The notes beneath the pieces are model-generated. The model did not search any database. It worked only from the letters and a program-made list of their open reading frames with translations, and was not told where the DNA came from. A DNA stretch of 64,000 nucleotides from the NCBI RefSeq assembly GCF_021018895.1, contig NC_079378.1, forward strand, positions 10,475,501-10,539,500, read 5' to 3'. Of the stretch, positions 24,959 to 38,727 are shown piece after piece; the first letter of the stretch is position 1, and every line of letters begins with the position of its first letter. Both the position numbers and the translations under genes were made by a program. Source of the DNA: Seriola aureovittata. Lineage: Eukaryota; Chordata; Actinopteri; Carangiformes; Carangidae.

Positions 24959-27900
24959 CAAATGTGACCGTCACATAAAAATGCGTGACCATCAGTGTCC
25001 ATCCATTAGTAGTTAGAGGGGGTGCAGTCTTCGGTGTTGTCTATATTTTCCCTTCTGGCATCATGAAGAGATTCTACAGTTGCCCCTCGTTTTCTCGTAT
25101 CTCTGCTGCCTCGCTTGGGTGGTAAGCTAGCAGCTTAGTTTCAGACTTGTTGTTGTAGAGTTTACTTTTTACAAAGATACTTGCACATACTATTTCTCTG
25201 ATTGTTTGCCATTATCCAGTGAGCGTGGCTATGTGCAGTTATGTCTAGGGATGTCGGTACCATGTGGATCATCAGCCAAAAGCCAGAATGCAAACTTGTA
25301 TAAGCACCTTAAAGATAGGGATCCGGATCTGTACACAGAATTCAGGCTGAGTTAGTTTCAGTTGTTAACTTAATATTCGTAACATTTCCGGAAACATCTT
25401 GATGATATGTTGTTGTTATTGTTTGTGTGTTGAGCATTAGTACAACAGATGTCATTTCTTGCAATTTACAATGTTCACAATGGCTGAGTTTAGCTTTAGC
25501 TTGTTTAGGCTAACATAAGAACTGCTCATAATGTGAGATAGGCGGTCACAACATTTAGTAGACTATACAATACAGCAGCCCTGTAAAGAATCCTGCCGCC
25601 TTATATTTTTCAATTCAAGTCCGAGTTAGAAACCAAAAAAGAAAAAAAAAAAAGAGAGCACATAGGCCCTTCAGTTCCACCTAGCTGAACTCAACTCCAG
25701 CTGAGCAACGTTTGTTTTTCTGGGTGAACCTAACCACATCTAATGACTGCTCTGTCTCTTCACCACTGGAGCCCTCTGTAGACCAGATGCAGGACCCGTT
25801 GCCAAGGAGCATGACCATTAGGAAATCCAACAGACTACTAAAAAAATAAATAAATAAAAAAAATCAGATATACTGAAGAACTTCACCAGCCTTTATTCTG
25901 TTAATGTTCATGTGGGACAAATGAGATTTCTCATCAGCTGTCAAGAGCTGTTAAAGCACAACTCTGATCGGGTCTTTCTGTTTATTAATGTTCTCATACA
26001 GACTAATAGGTGTTTTCTGTGGTGCACTTCCCCAGACAGCTGAGGCATGGATGAGACTCTTTTTGGACAGTTCTTTTACTGTTCTAAAAATGTGGAGAGG
26101 CATCATCAAAGAAATTTCTGGGGCCACAGTTGTTTAGAATTGTTAAGAATTCTTTAAAGCCTTTGGAGGCAGCAACAAACTGCAGTCGTTGTCTCTAAAT
26201 ATTGTCCCCTGAGCCCAAGCCCTGTAATCCACAGTTCTGGTTCCACTAATACAGAGATATGGGCCCTATTTTAGTTTTGTTTCCCCTATAAAGATAGACG
26301 GCCATTCTAATTCTCCCCAGCTGTTTTGACAGATTACAGAAACTGCTATTGGTTTTAATAATTTTAATTGCAGACTTTTGCCCACAGATTTCATGGACAT
26401 ACATGTGTGTGGACACAATGAAAGGTATTGTGGTTAGGTGTAACTATATGAACTGATAACCATTTATGAATTACATTGCCTTATTCTTGAACCAACCACT
26501 GCAGCTGTTACTTCCAACAAATACTTCAAAGTAATGAGGAGAAATGCTACACTAAAAAGGTAAAAATGTTCCAACTAGGTTTTTGTTCCAGCCAGGAATT
26601 TGTTCCTGAGTTTGGCTAAGTGTCCTTTGCTTCACTTTGCTGTGTATTCTTTGCTGCCAGCTCCAGTCCTAAGGGGAGACTCCTGAGTGGAGCCACTGCT
26701 TTTACAATTAGCTTGCTAAGCGGTGTCCTTCCATTTACTGTGTGGTTTAATGCAAACCAAAACACGTAGCATGCCCCCTAAAGACATAGTTCCCTAAGGC
26801 AGAAGATTCTGCTGGAAAGACAACTGTGCACTTTTACATCAAAGATTTACATTGATTTTATAAGGGTTTGCAAAGCAAATGATAGTGTATTTTAAATGCA
26901 AGGAAGCTTCTTACAGAGATGGAAGGTTGAGATCAGGTCGCAGGAATTGGAAGGGAAATGCCCTCCATCATAGTGTTTACTGGAATAACACAAGCCTCCG
27001 GAGCTTTTTATGTTTCAAAAATGTATAAGAGCTGAATGTGCAGATTAGAATATAAAATACCTCACATCTCACACATCAGTAGTTGGCAGTCCATTTCTTA
27101 TGCATTCTGATGTTGGAACAAGCAACAACATTTGTCTCAGGTTAATGTATTTCTACATGTGAATGTGTACAGCAGTATACATGAGTCATGTCTGAGATTA
27201 AGTGCAATATTCATGGCTAAAGTGACTCATTATGGTAAAGTATGTGGTCCTATTACAGTAAAGTATGATGCAGCTGCAAGCTTGCATTTAAGTCTCCTGT
27301 GAGCTCCAGCAAAGAGAAATGGGGATGCAGTGTTGACGAGTGAGTGTGCACATGGTACTCTAAATAAGGAGAAAAAGACTAAAAGAAGATGGGATAAACA
27401 TAAGAATTCACCAGTCCATGTGGGCATTATTTTTCTGCTGTGCGGGTATAACAGAATTAAGCAAGAATAGCACACAGCTGAATATAAATATGTTATATAC
27501 ATTACCCAACCAATGAGACTGAACCATGTACCTCTTAGAGACATGACTCTGCAGGCACGCATCCAAATAAACAGCGCAACAGGCGATTTTCGATATCTGG
27601 CACAGCTTCAACCAGAGAGGAGCAACTGATCAGTGCAATCAAAACCTGCCAACTCTGGATCTTATGAGTCCACACCATCTGCCCCAAGTGAGACCGTCTC
27701 TAGACGAGACAGATGTTAGACTCAGAGGAGGTGTGACACTGACAGTGGATGAGAATGAAAGGTAGAGAGGAAGGGAATTGAAATGGGGGGGGGGGCTGGA
27801 GTGTGGGAATAGATGGTCATAGAGGCTTCAAAATGCATGGACATGAGACTAATATTGGTAAGAAAAAATAGCAGAGTACCAGTGGCATATCAGTCAATTT

Positions 27901-30900
27901 TGACATTAATTCCTAAACCAGGAGCACTGAATAGGAATTAGTGAACAGGAACAAGGGTCTGACAGTCAGAGCCAAATCTCTCATCTCTCTCGTTTTAGAC
28001 ACAACCCAGTCAAAAATAGGAGCACATTAAGGGGAATTGGGAGGAAGAGCAAAATAAATTGATTTAAATAAATCTGATTTGAATAAATACTGCCACAGGA
28101 GGTGTTTAACAGACATTTTCATACCAAATTTGGATAAACGGCAATGAATAATTTCTTGTTTTTATAAGCAGCTCTTAAAAAAACAAAAAACATCACACCA
28201 AATGGAAAATAAAGTACAGTGTTGGGGCAAAAATCAGCAGAGAGATGTGTGAATATGTAAGTTATGAAAAGTGTAGGAAGTACAGTGGGAGTTCAAAGGA
28301 ACAACAGAGGAAGAGCAGTGAAGAGAGGAAATGAGAAAGTAAGACAGAGTGGGAAGACGAATATAGGAAAGGAGTACCATAGAGTGAGTGAACCTAACTG
28401 GGGGACTGAGCCTGAGGATAGCACAAAGTAGTGAAGTAGTGATTAGAAGTGGCATGCATGCTCAGCAGACTGACATATTAAAATAAAACAAACACAACTT
28501 ACTCATCAAGACTCATCTTAGAGTAGCAGATGCATTCTCTATGAAGTTGTTTGTATTAAATTAAGTTAAGTACTATGGAGGAGGCTAGCAGTGTGTCTCC
28601 ATATTTTTTCCCTGAGATATTTATTTGAGGTGTGTTATGAAGTGAGCAAAGCCTCTTGTGAGTAAGTGAGGAACGAAGCATTCAAATGAAATGAATGATC
28701 CATAAAGATTATGTCTATATTGGATTCTGTATTGTATCACTGCCAATTCCGCCCCTGCGTAGAGCTCAGTTTGGTCTCTCCTCTCCTCCTAGCAGCCCTA
28801 ATCTTTATCTACTTTACAAGGGGCTTTTTCCCCATTTCCTTTTCTTTCCCTCTGCCTCACCTTGCCCTCACGCTCTGGCTCCTCAGTCCTAGCCTCTCCT
28901 TGGTGGCTGCCTTTTCTTTCTCCTAACTTACTACATCCTTTAATTGAAGACTCATCAGACGGATTGTCCAAGAATGAGTGGGCAGACAAAAAGACTTAAG
29001 CTGCACTGTCTGTGGGAAACGGTGTCACTGGCAGCTTTCAATCTCTGTCTCAGGATGGATCAATAAACTTAACAAACCAGGGCTCAAGTTGACCCAGCCA
29101 AGCAAGAAACGCAATTCAAGACAGGAGGGCTGAGGGATGTCAACAATTTTACACAGACACGTTTTTTTTTTTTTTTTTTTTCTTTTTGTTGGTGAAAGCT
29201 GCAGTTGTCAGTATTTACCCCATTTCTTAATGGAATCTCAGACAAAAAAAAATCACCAATTCAAAAGTGGAAGTGCAGATTATGTGATGTGTTACACAAA
29301 CTCTGGGATTATGGTGGCTATGCAGATCAAGTAGGCCAGAGAAAATAACATAGAACGTACCAAGTGTTAGCCAGGCAATCGATAGTAACCAGAACAACAC
29401 AATGAGTAATAGTTATACCATTGGGTCCAGCCCTGTTATGTATCTGTGGTTTGTATACTCAACTGAATCAACCAATTTAAACCTTACAGCAGAGTTTGAA
29501 GGTTTCCAGTGCGTTGCTTATATAAATATATAGGTCATATACTGTAGCCTCCAAAGACAGGCCCCTCTGAGCTGTGCAAAGTTGGTGCAATGATTAAAAA
29601 TTCCACCAGCAACAGCAGTCCTGTATCCTCAAGGAAAAGACAATTCTCGTAGTTCAATAGTTCACAATAATTTGCTGTGACTACATGTACATACAAAGTA
29701 AGCTGTTTTTGGCCTGCTGTGCAAAATGCTCCAAAATCCAAATGTAGTTCAATTCCCTTCATCCATTAATTTTATGGTTTATGAAACTAGACTAATAAAA
29801 CACTCACCAGGAGTGTAAGAAATGAGTCATCTTACCCTTCTGAATCCCTGCTGAATCACCACTCTCTTCATCAACTTGAAGACACACCTTCTTTTATCTC
29901 TCCTGCCAACCTGTAATCAATCCTCTATCAACTGGGGCACGAGGACACCTGACAGAAAGCCTGAGCCTGGAGTACGCTTCCTGTTGTCTTTGTTGAAAAG
30001 AGATAAGTGCATTATGTGCGTGTGTCCCCACCCAATAACTAACCAACCACAAAAGGAAAGAACCAACCAACCACCAAACAAATAACAAACAATTAACCAA
30101 TCAGCCATGAAATAAACAATGCCGAGTTAGTTTCTTAAAGATTCTTAAAATGAGGGTCAAAATGAATCTTTTCATCATACTTTGTACGATAAAAAGGTTG
30201 CTGATTGTGATTAAATGTGAGGGAAATGTGTGAGTCTTCATTGACCTCTGCGCAGAAATTCACCTTTTGCCAGCTTCTACAGTAAACACCATGTTCCTGG
30301 AGCCACTGAGGCTTCAGTGTCTTGCCCAAGGACACTTAAGCAGGAGTGGATGTTGGCTCTCATAGCAAGGTTGGACAGCCTGTACTCTCATTTCTCCACC
30401 ATGCTAGCTCCTACTGAAAATATGTTCAGCCATTTAAGTTTGTTCAAGCTTGTGGTGGAGTTGAGTCAGGTCCACGGAATGCTGGCAGATGAAATATTTA
30501 TGGTGTAAACAACTGCCAAACATGAGGTGATTAGTTACATTTGCTAGAGAATGCTTGGTGCCAAATTACTTGGAGAAAGCGATCGTCCCAGTGATACGGC
30601 CAAGAAAAAGTCACCTCACTCTCCTGCTGAGTCAGCATTACCACCACAGTCTGAGATGTCCTCACACCTTTGGCCAACCATCAATCAATACATACTTCCA
30701 TCATGGTTTGAACAGCACTACAGTTTAATCACTGAGCTGTGATTTCTCGATTTCTCCTTTTTAATGGTGCATATATCAGCTCTTTTGGACTCAAACTTGT
30801 TTGATTCAGTTCAAGAGCCAATTTCAACCTCCTCCCCATCCTGTCCTGCTGTTATGAGGCAAGGACAGCAATACAAAAATGAAGAATTTCAGTCTAGCAG

Positions 30901-33304
30901 AGGACATATACCGTCTCCTGACACAGACCCTCGTAAACAGTGTATTGCTGTAAAAAGTAGAACTTGGCTTGTGTAATATTTCTGCAAATTGTTTTCAAGA
31001 TACTATTTTCCACACTATGGGAATTGATATGGTGAAATCTTCAGTTGGGAATGGATATGAGAAATTTCTGAAAGAAATGTGCACAAGCTGATTTTTTTTT
31101 TTTTCCACATAATTATTAAAACAGCTTGAAAATGACAAACCCAGGTGAAAGTTGTATCATACATAAAAATGGATCTTGTTCTTTTTTACTTCTCCTATAC
31201 CATTTCCATATACAGAATTTCCACAGAGTGAACAAACTTGGGGCCCCTTTACATGTTTACACATTGAGTTGACAGAGACATAAATTGACATTTGTGTTAC
31301 GTGGTAAAATCTGTGGTTGTCAGTTCAACGCAGTGGCTGATTCTGAGCTCTGGGGACCAAAGACAACCTGCGGCAACATTCAAACAATGCCCGAAATGTA
31401 GGACCAAGTTCTCACAGAGTCACTCTTTCTGTGAATCGCGTCTACAAACCAACCGATCAGAACCTGAAGTAGTAAGTGCCTGTTTTGGGTTTAGGTGGAG
31501 GAAAAAAAAGCACTACTAATGCCATGCGTTAATCACACAATCTGACATGCCTCAAACTGATATTGTACAGTCTGAAACCAAGATTATATTAAACCCATCT
31601 CACAAATTGTGACATGCAATAAACTTAGGGTTCAACTTGTTCAAAACTGCTGAATCACAAAACCTGCATCACTGACTGTTCTGTAATTTAAAGAGAGACA
31701 ACATGACAGTTTAGGGTGGTATTCTGCCCACTAATAGGTGACCTCAGTTATTTTTAGTGGTAATGTTATTTTATGGTAGTTTAATTTTTAAAAGGCAGTA
31801 AACAGTCCTGCCTTTAATTCATTTTATTTCCATGCATACACTCTCATAGTTTTGAATCCAAACTGCTTCCACATTCTCAGATGCACAACTCACTACTTTT
31901 CTTCATTTTGTGTTAACAAAGACATCAACAATTGTATAATTTCCTGAGAAGGCAACATTGCATGCCATAGATCTTAGTGACAGTGTATTATATAAACAAC
32001 ACCCACTGGAGCACAGGGCACGGCCTGCTTCGCTTATAGACTGTGAATTTGGAACTGGAGCAGGTCATTACAGGTTTGAATGGTAGTTCAATTTTCACAT
32101 AAAATACTGACAGCCCTAGTGTGGTGTGACGCAAGGATGTTGTTGACCTCATGGAGCACGCACACATACTGTACATATAGATGTAGACCCACACGGTGGT
32201 TAGTGTAAAATATCAATATTTTTCCCAGATCACACAGATGGTAAATAAACCCTCTTTCCCCCTAACAGTAATCATTTCCTACGGTAGTACATGCCTCCAC
32301 ATAGTCTAAAAATGCCTCACACCCAAAGTCAGATGGTCTTCTTAATTAATTGGACTCACAAACACTGTAATTGGCTAGATGTCACTGCAGTGTGAGCCTA
32401 GCAGACCTTAACGATGTTCCCAGTGGTGACAATGAAATCTCCATTAAGGGTACATCAGTATTGCTCACTCTACAACCCTCAGTTACTGCTGAGTCTAATG
32501 GCCATTAGACTCCAGTGCAGGACTGGCCTGGACAACTGCCGCTGCCGATGACAGTTTAATCAAATGCTGCAAGCAGCTTGGGGTTTTCTGTGCTTTTCTC
32601 TGCTTGTAAATGTGTTTGACATAATGGAGTGTTGTGTTTGTGCATGTCTGTTGTTTGTACATGGTTCATTATGGTGTGTGGTGCATCGTTATGCACTGCG
32701 TGTAGAAAGCGCAAGGGACAACTTGCTGACAGAGTTGCAGTGATAAAGGTTTTTTTTTTTTTATTCACCTCCTTAGTAAACTTCGTAGGATCAAAACATG
32801 TTTTTAACCTTCAGTCCCATTCTTCGAAGATGTCTTAAATTCAGAGTTACACTGCTCCAGTTACAGTCACGTTACTCTCTCATGAAACAGAATAAGTACA
32901 TGTTAGAGTCTGCAGAGCAAAAATCAAAAGCTGGGCCCCTATTAACCACCTCATTCCTCCCTAGGAATATGCTACATACACAAACTTGACACAAGAACAC
33001 TTTTTAAAGATTAGGTAATAAAGCATGTTAAGGGGCTTACAATATCACTTGATTTGGGGCTTCAGTTGTGCATACATCCAAAAAAAATTTGCAATTCAAT
33101 TAGTGCAAGGCAGTTATTACAGAGGAAGCATATAGCTGTTGGGGCCTCTGAAGTTTTATGGCCCCAGGGTATTTGCCTGCTTGGCCGAGTTGGGTATATT
33201 GTATAGTATTACAGCTATAGTCGGATGATAGCACCTTATTTGTCTTCCCTTCATCTTATTGCCTCTATCCCAACAACTGCTGCAATTATGGCAAGTTTCC
33301 GTTT

Positions 33305-33308
<4 letters not shown>
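24959..33308. other. Long non-coding stretch
   Basis: About 8.3 kb of mostly unique DNA. Visible items are A-rich tracts (25636-25650, 25840-25862), a G run at 27786-27795, poly-T at 29162-29181, a C/A-rich CCAACCAA segment near 30040-30100, a short repeat-like piece at 30285-30350, and poly-T at 31092-31104 and 32750-32762. Short frames are unrecognised. One at 31292-31519 contains CPKC followed by a single further Cys, which is too little to call a zinc-binding domain. Confidence 0.45.
30285..30350 (+). repeat. Fragment of a common fish repeat
   Basis: The string GGCTTCAGTGTCTTGCCCAA followed by GGACACTTAAGCAGG matches a segment I recognise from dispersed fish repeats ('TTCAGTGTCTTGCCCAAGG'). 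The flanks are too diverged to define ends or class. Confidence 0.4.
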
Positions 33309-33394
<86 letters not shown>

Positions 33395-33430
33395 GTGTGT
33401 GTGTGTGGTGTGTGTGTGTGTGTGTGTGTG

Positions 33431-33464
<34 letters not shown>
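33309..33464. repeat. Long interrupted (GT)n microsatellite, about 156 bp
   Basis: GT/TG units with three single-base frame changes (TGTTGTG near 33393 and 33431, GTGGTG near 33407). It is the longest simple array in the window. The apparent Cys-Val open frames are artefacts. Confidence 0.95.
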
Positions 33465-33466
<2 letters not shown>

Positions 33467-36341
33467 AGAATCACAAATTATCAGTCAGCAGGAGTGTTGA
33501 CATGTTGTGATATGGTTGATTTATTGGCTGCAGCTTTGATGAATGCTTAAAGGCACAAAGTCGTTAAGATGGTGCAAGTGTGATAGGAAGTAAGGATGGA
33601 AAACGGTGACAAAGTTATTATAGATAGATAGCCTGTTTCTAACCTTCCTGTGACTTTTGATGACTCACATGGAGTTCTCTCAGCGCTTGGGACCCCCAAT
33701 GACATGAATCTGAATCAAAAGGAAGTAGAAAGCCTCACATTAGTGCATTAAGATGTATTCCCCAGTTTAAAAATAAATGGCTTGTTAATAAATAAAATGT
33801 CTTTTGGAGAATATTTTTTTTACTTAGATTATATGAAAGGAAAGTTTTACTGTATGAAATGTTTAATGACTTGGTTGACACTCATTCAGGGGACTAATGA
33901 GCCAAACTTAATGACCTCAGTTCCCATTGTGTTTTCCATAATAGAGGTGCACATATGCTCTTTGAGTGTTTTTCAGAAACTCTGCTTGGCAAAGCATCAA
34001 AGAAAGTGACGAGACCTCCAGCTTTTATCTGCTCCTGTCGCTCTGATGCATTTGACATAGACACGTTTGCTGAAGAAGGAAAAGTTGAAGTGAACTGGAG
34101 AGATAATTACTTGCCTGTATATCCACTTTCCACAGTGAGAGGAAGTGTGCATTTATGTATTTTGACTGGATTTTGACTGGAGGTCCTTTTGACCCTGATC
34201 TTGCCTGTCATGGTTGCTTGTCTTGTTCGTGATCCAGACATTTTCCTGTTTGCTCTCCCCTGGACAAGCATGTCAGCTACAGTAATTGCCTAAAATGCAA
34301 ATGTTGAGATAAGTTAATATAAGCAAATCAGGTGTCTAACCAGTGTATCCTGTTCAAGGTGATATATTATACCACTCTATTGTGTCTTGGGGATTAAATT
34401 CCCTGTCTATCTTGCAAGTGTTTGACGAATGAATTTGGTCTCAGAAATAAGCCTTTTCTCTGTCTCACAGCCTTCTATCTTAATTTACTTACATGGACAA
34501 GTTTTTCATTGTTAACAAAATTAAATGTATCGTCATAATCAATCCATCCATACCTGTGAAAAGTACACAGTATAATCATACAAAAAATTATGAGAAGCAC
34601 TGTCAGAGAGGCATACAATTCAAACTGGGGTGATGGCATCTTTTGTCTCATACTCCCATTTATGTCTACCATGCCCCTCCTCCCTCCTGCCCTTACACCA
34701 TCGCCTCTGCCCTCCTGTTCCCTCCCTGCTCCTGCTTATCCTTACCCTCTCCCTGAGGATAATGAGTTTAATTAAAACACTTCAGCTCCACAGGTCAGGA
34801 CGGGAGAGAAGAAGAGGTGGGTGAGATAAAAATGCTTAGGCAAATTCCTTGCCTCTCTCTCGTTTCTTCTCTTTCAACACACATCTTTCTTTTTCCGTCG
34901 GGTTAAACTACTCGGCCTTTTCTGTGACTCATAACCACAAGGTTAATCACAGCAGCAGCCAATGTGTCCATCTCTGTCAGTCTGTCATCGAGTCACTGAA
35001 CCCTCAGGAGCTCTGCGATTGGCTGACTCTGGACTCCTTTGGTCCCCTCTAGTGTACTGTATATGGTGTATATTCTAAAGTACTAAAGTTGAAAGTACTC
35101 GAGAATTTTACCACAGTCCTTCTGCCTTGGCTTTGTCACGATGGTACTTTGTAATTTTGTCATAGTTTTTTAAAGGGGTGTTGATTATTCCTAATCAACT
35201 CTGGTTTTGCTTCTTTTATGATTTCTAAATTGTATTGTTTTGTGATTAAAAACTTTAATTATATTCATTTCAGTGCTCCAGCTTTGCTCTTTTCTGATCA
35301 TTTTCTGCTAATTGGATGACATTACGGATTAAGTGATGCATGCTGAGAGCTGACCACCATGGTAGCACTTTAGAACAGGAGATTTTTATGTTTTTAACAT
35401 AAATAGTCCAAGCTGTTATTTCAGCAAACTGCAACCTCTATGCAAACATACCACGCCAGTGTTGGGTTTTCATCTGATGTGTGAAACAGATCTTTTAATT
35501 TTATATTTTCTTTTAACTTTAGCCTTGGGACTGCTCAAGAAAACTGCGGATAAGAAAATTGTAGTTGACACTGACATTTATTTAAACTCCAAAAAGCCAA
35601 AATATTTCATCATTCATCTCCGTAACTAATGCATTTAGGGAAAATGTGGTCATATGCTGATTTTTTTTTTTTTTTTTTTTAAATTTTATTTTTTATGTTC
35701 ACCTTACAAGGTAATGGATGGCTTGTCTGACAATCCTCAAGATATGTACTTGAATATTGGTGGCGCTATCTGGACTCTTTATCTACTTCACATTTGAAGC
35801 ATTTAAGGTTATAATGCATCTCCAACTAAATCAGAAAAGAACTTAGCAGTTTGTACTGAAATTTCCCCATTCACTTCACCCCTTTAGTTTTTATGAGCCT
35901 CTCCCCAGAGATTCAGACAAACCTCTCAACACTCATGTCTACTGTCACTCCAGTTACTTGAGTAAAATTGCGCATGATGGAAAGATGTGCCAAACATTGC
36001 TTATTTCCATATTTTCCATGTGTTCTCTTCTGCCTTGAGGCTCTCTGCTGGAAAACACCCTTTTAACAAGATCCCCTCTGTGTTTCTGTCTGCTGTAAGC
36101 TGCATGTCTAACAGCATAAAGACGCTTGGCTAAAGAGCATTCCTTCTTGACGATATATAACACGTGTCAAAATACAAATAGATGCGCACATGCACCCTGC
36201 GTTTGTGTAAGAAGTGATAAAAGCCCAAACAGGCACGTGCAAATGTGCAAACATGACATGCAACAGGTACATATATTGTATCTGTATGCTTATTCGCACA
36301 CTGACAAACACACACACAGGCAGACACTCACACAGATGCAG

Positions 36342-36344
<3 letters not shown>
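33465..36344. other. Non-coding stretch, nothing recognised
   Basis: Unique sequence. A pyrimidine-rich, GC-richer block lies at 34660-35060, with an open frame ending at 35052 (peptide end LCDWLTLDSFGPL), which I do not recognise. Poly-T lies at about 35661-35682. Confidence 0.45.

Positions 36345-36399
<55 letters not shown>
36345..36399. repeat. (CA)n microsatellite, about 27 units
   Basis: Perfect CA units preceded by shorter CA-rich pieces from 36308. Overlapping long frames in this neighbourhood are repeat-driven. Confidence 0.95.
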
Positions 36400-36403
<4 letters not shown>

Positions 36404-38120
36404 TGTCACGTGAATCAGCATGTGAGTTCGGAGACACAGGGGAAGAGAAATGCAAATGCTCCTCTCTTCAAGTCAGTGACATGGCATCCGTGGGGAGATG
36501 AATGTGTGTGCGTGAGAGAAAGACGGAGATAGTGAAGGAGAGAGATTGAGAGAGAGAGAGAGAGATGGCGCTGATTCACTGTGTCTCCCCCCCTGCCCTG
36601 ACGCACATCGCTGTGAAAGAACATGCTTGTCAGGCAGCCAAAATAGATGACACAGTCTCAGGAGGATGTGGTGTCTCCAACAAGCCCCTCTCTGTTTACT
36701 TATGTTTTTCATTTCTCTTTCCCTCTATCTCTCTCTTCCAACGTAATGTGCTTGTGCATGGGTCGTCCTCGAATACGACGAGCTGTGCTGCATATTTTTC
36801 TGTTTCTTTTTTTTTTTCCCCCTCCAATTCCCGCTTTACCCTCCACATCTCTCCGAGTCCCATGCTGCCTTTCTTGCATAGTCAGGTTGCAAGTCGTGTG
36901 AGAGCAGGATTTGTGGGAGCACATGCGCGCTGGCGAGACACTGTGACTGACCTGATTGTTGAGAGGAAGAGACTGGGAGAAAGAGACAGAGATAAAGGCC
37001 GACACGATGCGAGAATACTATTTTCAGAAATTTTTAGAGTTGCATTTCGCTTCTGGCATTGTTCTGTTCCAAGAGACACTAGGCAATATTCTTATCATTT
37101 AGTTTAACTACTAAGATATCTAGGATAATTCAATAAATTCCAGGACTTACTCCCATTGCGGTCCTCAATTTAAAGATAAAGAGGATAAAGTCTGGATGTT
37201 AGGGTGACATCATACTAACACAATTATTAGTATTATCATCATTAGCAAAAACACTCCAAGAATGTGATGATATAAAGATGACATAGAAATTTCAACAGTG
37301 ACGGTAAGCTTCCACTCATAAGTCTCCCGTAAGACAAACTTTGGAACTCATGATTCCTATGAAGGCGGTTTTACGGTTGTAGTTCAACAGTAACCATCTC
37401 ACCTGGCTGCAGTGCTGTTTGCCAGTCTGTCCCTATGGGTTCAAGCCCAACAAGACCTTGTTGAACTTGTTCTGAGACTGAAACTGTAGTTTGTCTTCAA
37501 GTGTTTGGCCAACTGTCTGAGTGTTTTTTCGATTAAATTAGCTTTTCAAGCCAAAACTCTAGTTCTGTTGTTCATTTTCTCCAGGGTTTTTAATGTGACG
37601 CTATATCACTCCGGTTTGTGTCTAACATCCTACAGCTAAGAGAAGGTTTTGTAAACAAAAATGTGACCGTCTTGGACAATATTGATGAAACTTAGATTTC
37701 TCAGCCCAAGTTTTAATCCAAATACAATAAATTCTTTTAAGGCCAAGAAGAGACAATGTATCGTCTGCAAGACAATTCTTGATCTCACTGAATTACCCAA
37801 AAACAATAAAAACTAAAAGCAAAAATGAACTGTTGTCGTCCCTGCTTACCGTGGCAGAATCAAGCAAAATATGTGATACTATATATATGGAAAAAATTTA
37901 TAGTGTAACAGACTCATTAGGACAATGACGAAGAATACAAGAATCCTTTAGCCCTCTTTAAAGAAGATAGGTAACTTGTATTTGCTTTTTATTTGAATAA
38001 ATATGACGGTCTGTCTTGGCTCAAGAGATCATTTCAGTGCCATGAGGAAATGTTGGAAAAAAATTTCACTTATATTGAATAATTGCACAATTTGATTGCA
38101 CATATTTCCTATTAGATATT
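36400..38120. other. Non-coding stretch; longest open frame considered spurious
   Basis: The longest open frame in the window (36565-37107, plus strand, 180 codons) lies here. It starts next to a (GA)n tract, runs through pyrimidine-rich low-complexity DNA, has competing open frames on the other strand, and shows no domain I recognise. I do not call it a gene. The rest, from 37110 to the piggyBac boundary, is unique AT-rich DNA. Confidence 0.5.
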
Positions 38121-38124
38121 TTAA

Positions 38125-38160
38125 CCTTCCTGTCGTGTTCGGGTCAAATCTGACCGATTT
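38125..38160 (+). repeat. Left terminal inverted repeat of piggyBac element
   Basis: Begins CCTTCCTGTCGTGTTC and continues into GGGTCAAATCTGACCGA, an inner near-palindrome. Its outer 16 bases pair with the right end at 39724-39739 with two mismatches. Confidence 0.85.
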
Positions 38161-38407
38161 ACAACTTAAAACACTCATAAATATTGTGTTTTACATCTGA
38201 TTGCCTCAAGGCCTTATGATATCCTCCACACTATGCACTTTAACATATAAAAGTGATGATCACCTCTTTCATTGAATTTTGAGTGTTTTAATCAACCTTG
38301 TTACACCTGTGGTGTTCCCGGTCAAAAGTGACCGCCATAGGAAATGAATGGGTATCCAGACTATATTCATCCATCAGACAGAAAACATCCTCATACAGAC
38401 CACCCCA

Positions 38408-38449
38408 ACTCACTCACTCACTCACTCACTCACTCACTCACTCACTCAC
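38408..38449. repeat. (ACTC)n tetranucleotide repeat inside piggyBac
   Basis: About ten perfect ACTC units in the untranslated leader of the element. It was present at, or expanded after, insertion. Confidence 0.9.
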
Positions 38450-38479
38450 ACATTTCAGACTGAACAATGTCTTTTGCGG

Positions 38480-38676
38480 GAACACATCTCTTTCCCGCGC
38501 TTATGTGCCGATCGTCCCACGTGAACCAACTTCCTGATGAAACAACGTATCATATCTTCACACAGACTAGACAGGTGTCTGTTATGTGAACCCATCTATT
38601 TCCCGCACTTTTGTGCCTATCCCCCACGTGAACCGCACCTTCCAGACTAATCAATGTATCATCCTCACACGGACCC
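38480..38676 (+). repeat. Imperfect tandem duplication in piggyBac leader
   Basis: Two diverged units offset by about 108 bp share TTTCCCGC (38491 and 38599), TGTGCC, CCCACGTGAACC, CAA(C/T)GTATCAT and TTCACACAGAC/CTCACACGGAC. A partial third copy of the last block (ATCCTCATACAGACC) precedes the ACTC array at about 38388. Each unit carries CACGTG, an E-box palindrome. Confidence 0.65.
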
Positions 38677-38677
38677 C

Positions 38678-38689
38678 ATATATATATAG
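38678..38689 (+). promoter_or_regulatory. TATA-like box of piggyBac transposase
   Basis: A TATATATATA string lies about 40-50 bp before the transposase start codon at 38728. Spacing and position fit a core promoter with a very short leader, but no initiator can be fixed from sequence. Confidence 0.45.
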
Positions 38690-38727
38690 CTTGATGTTTG
38701 CCTTGCACTCCTTTTACTCTGAGCACA

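Noticed and set aside
34849..35052. Possible terminal coding exon ending LTLDSFGPL
   Set aside because: The acceptor candidate is weak, there is no homology I can recall and no clear polyadenylation signal at a suitable distance.
36565..37107. Longest open frame in the window (180 codons, plus strand)
   Set aside because: Runs through (GA)n and pyrimidine-rich low-complexity DNA, has competing frames on the other strand, and shows no recognisable domain, promoter or splice structure.
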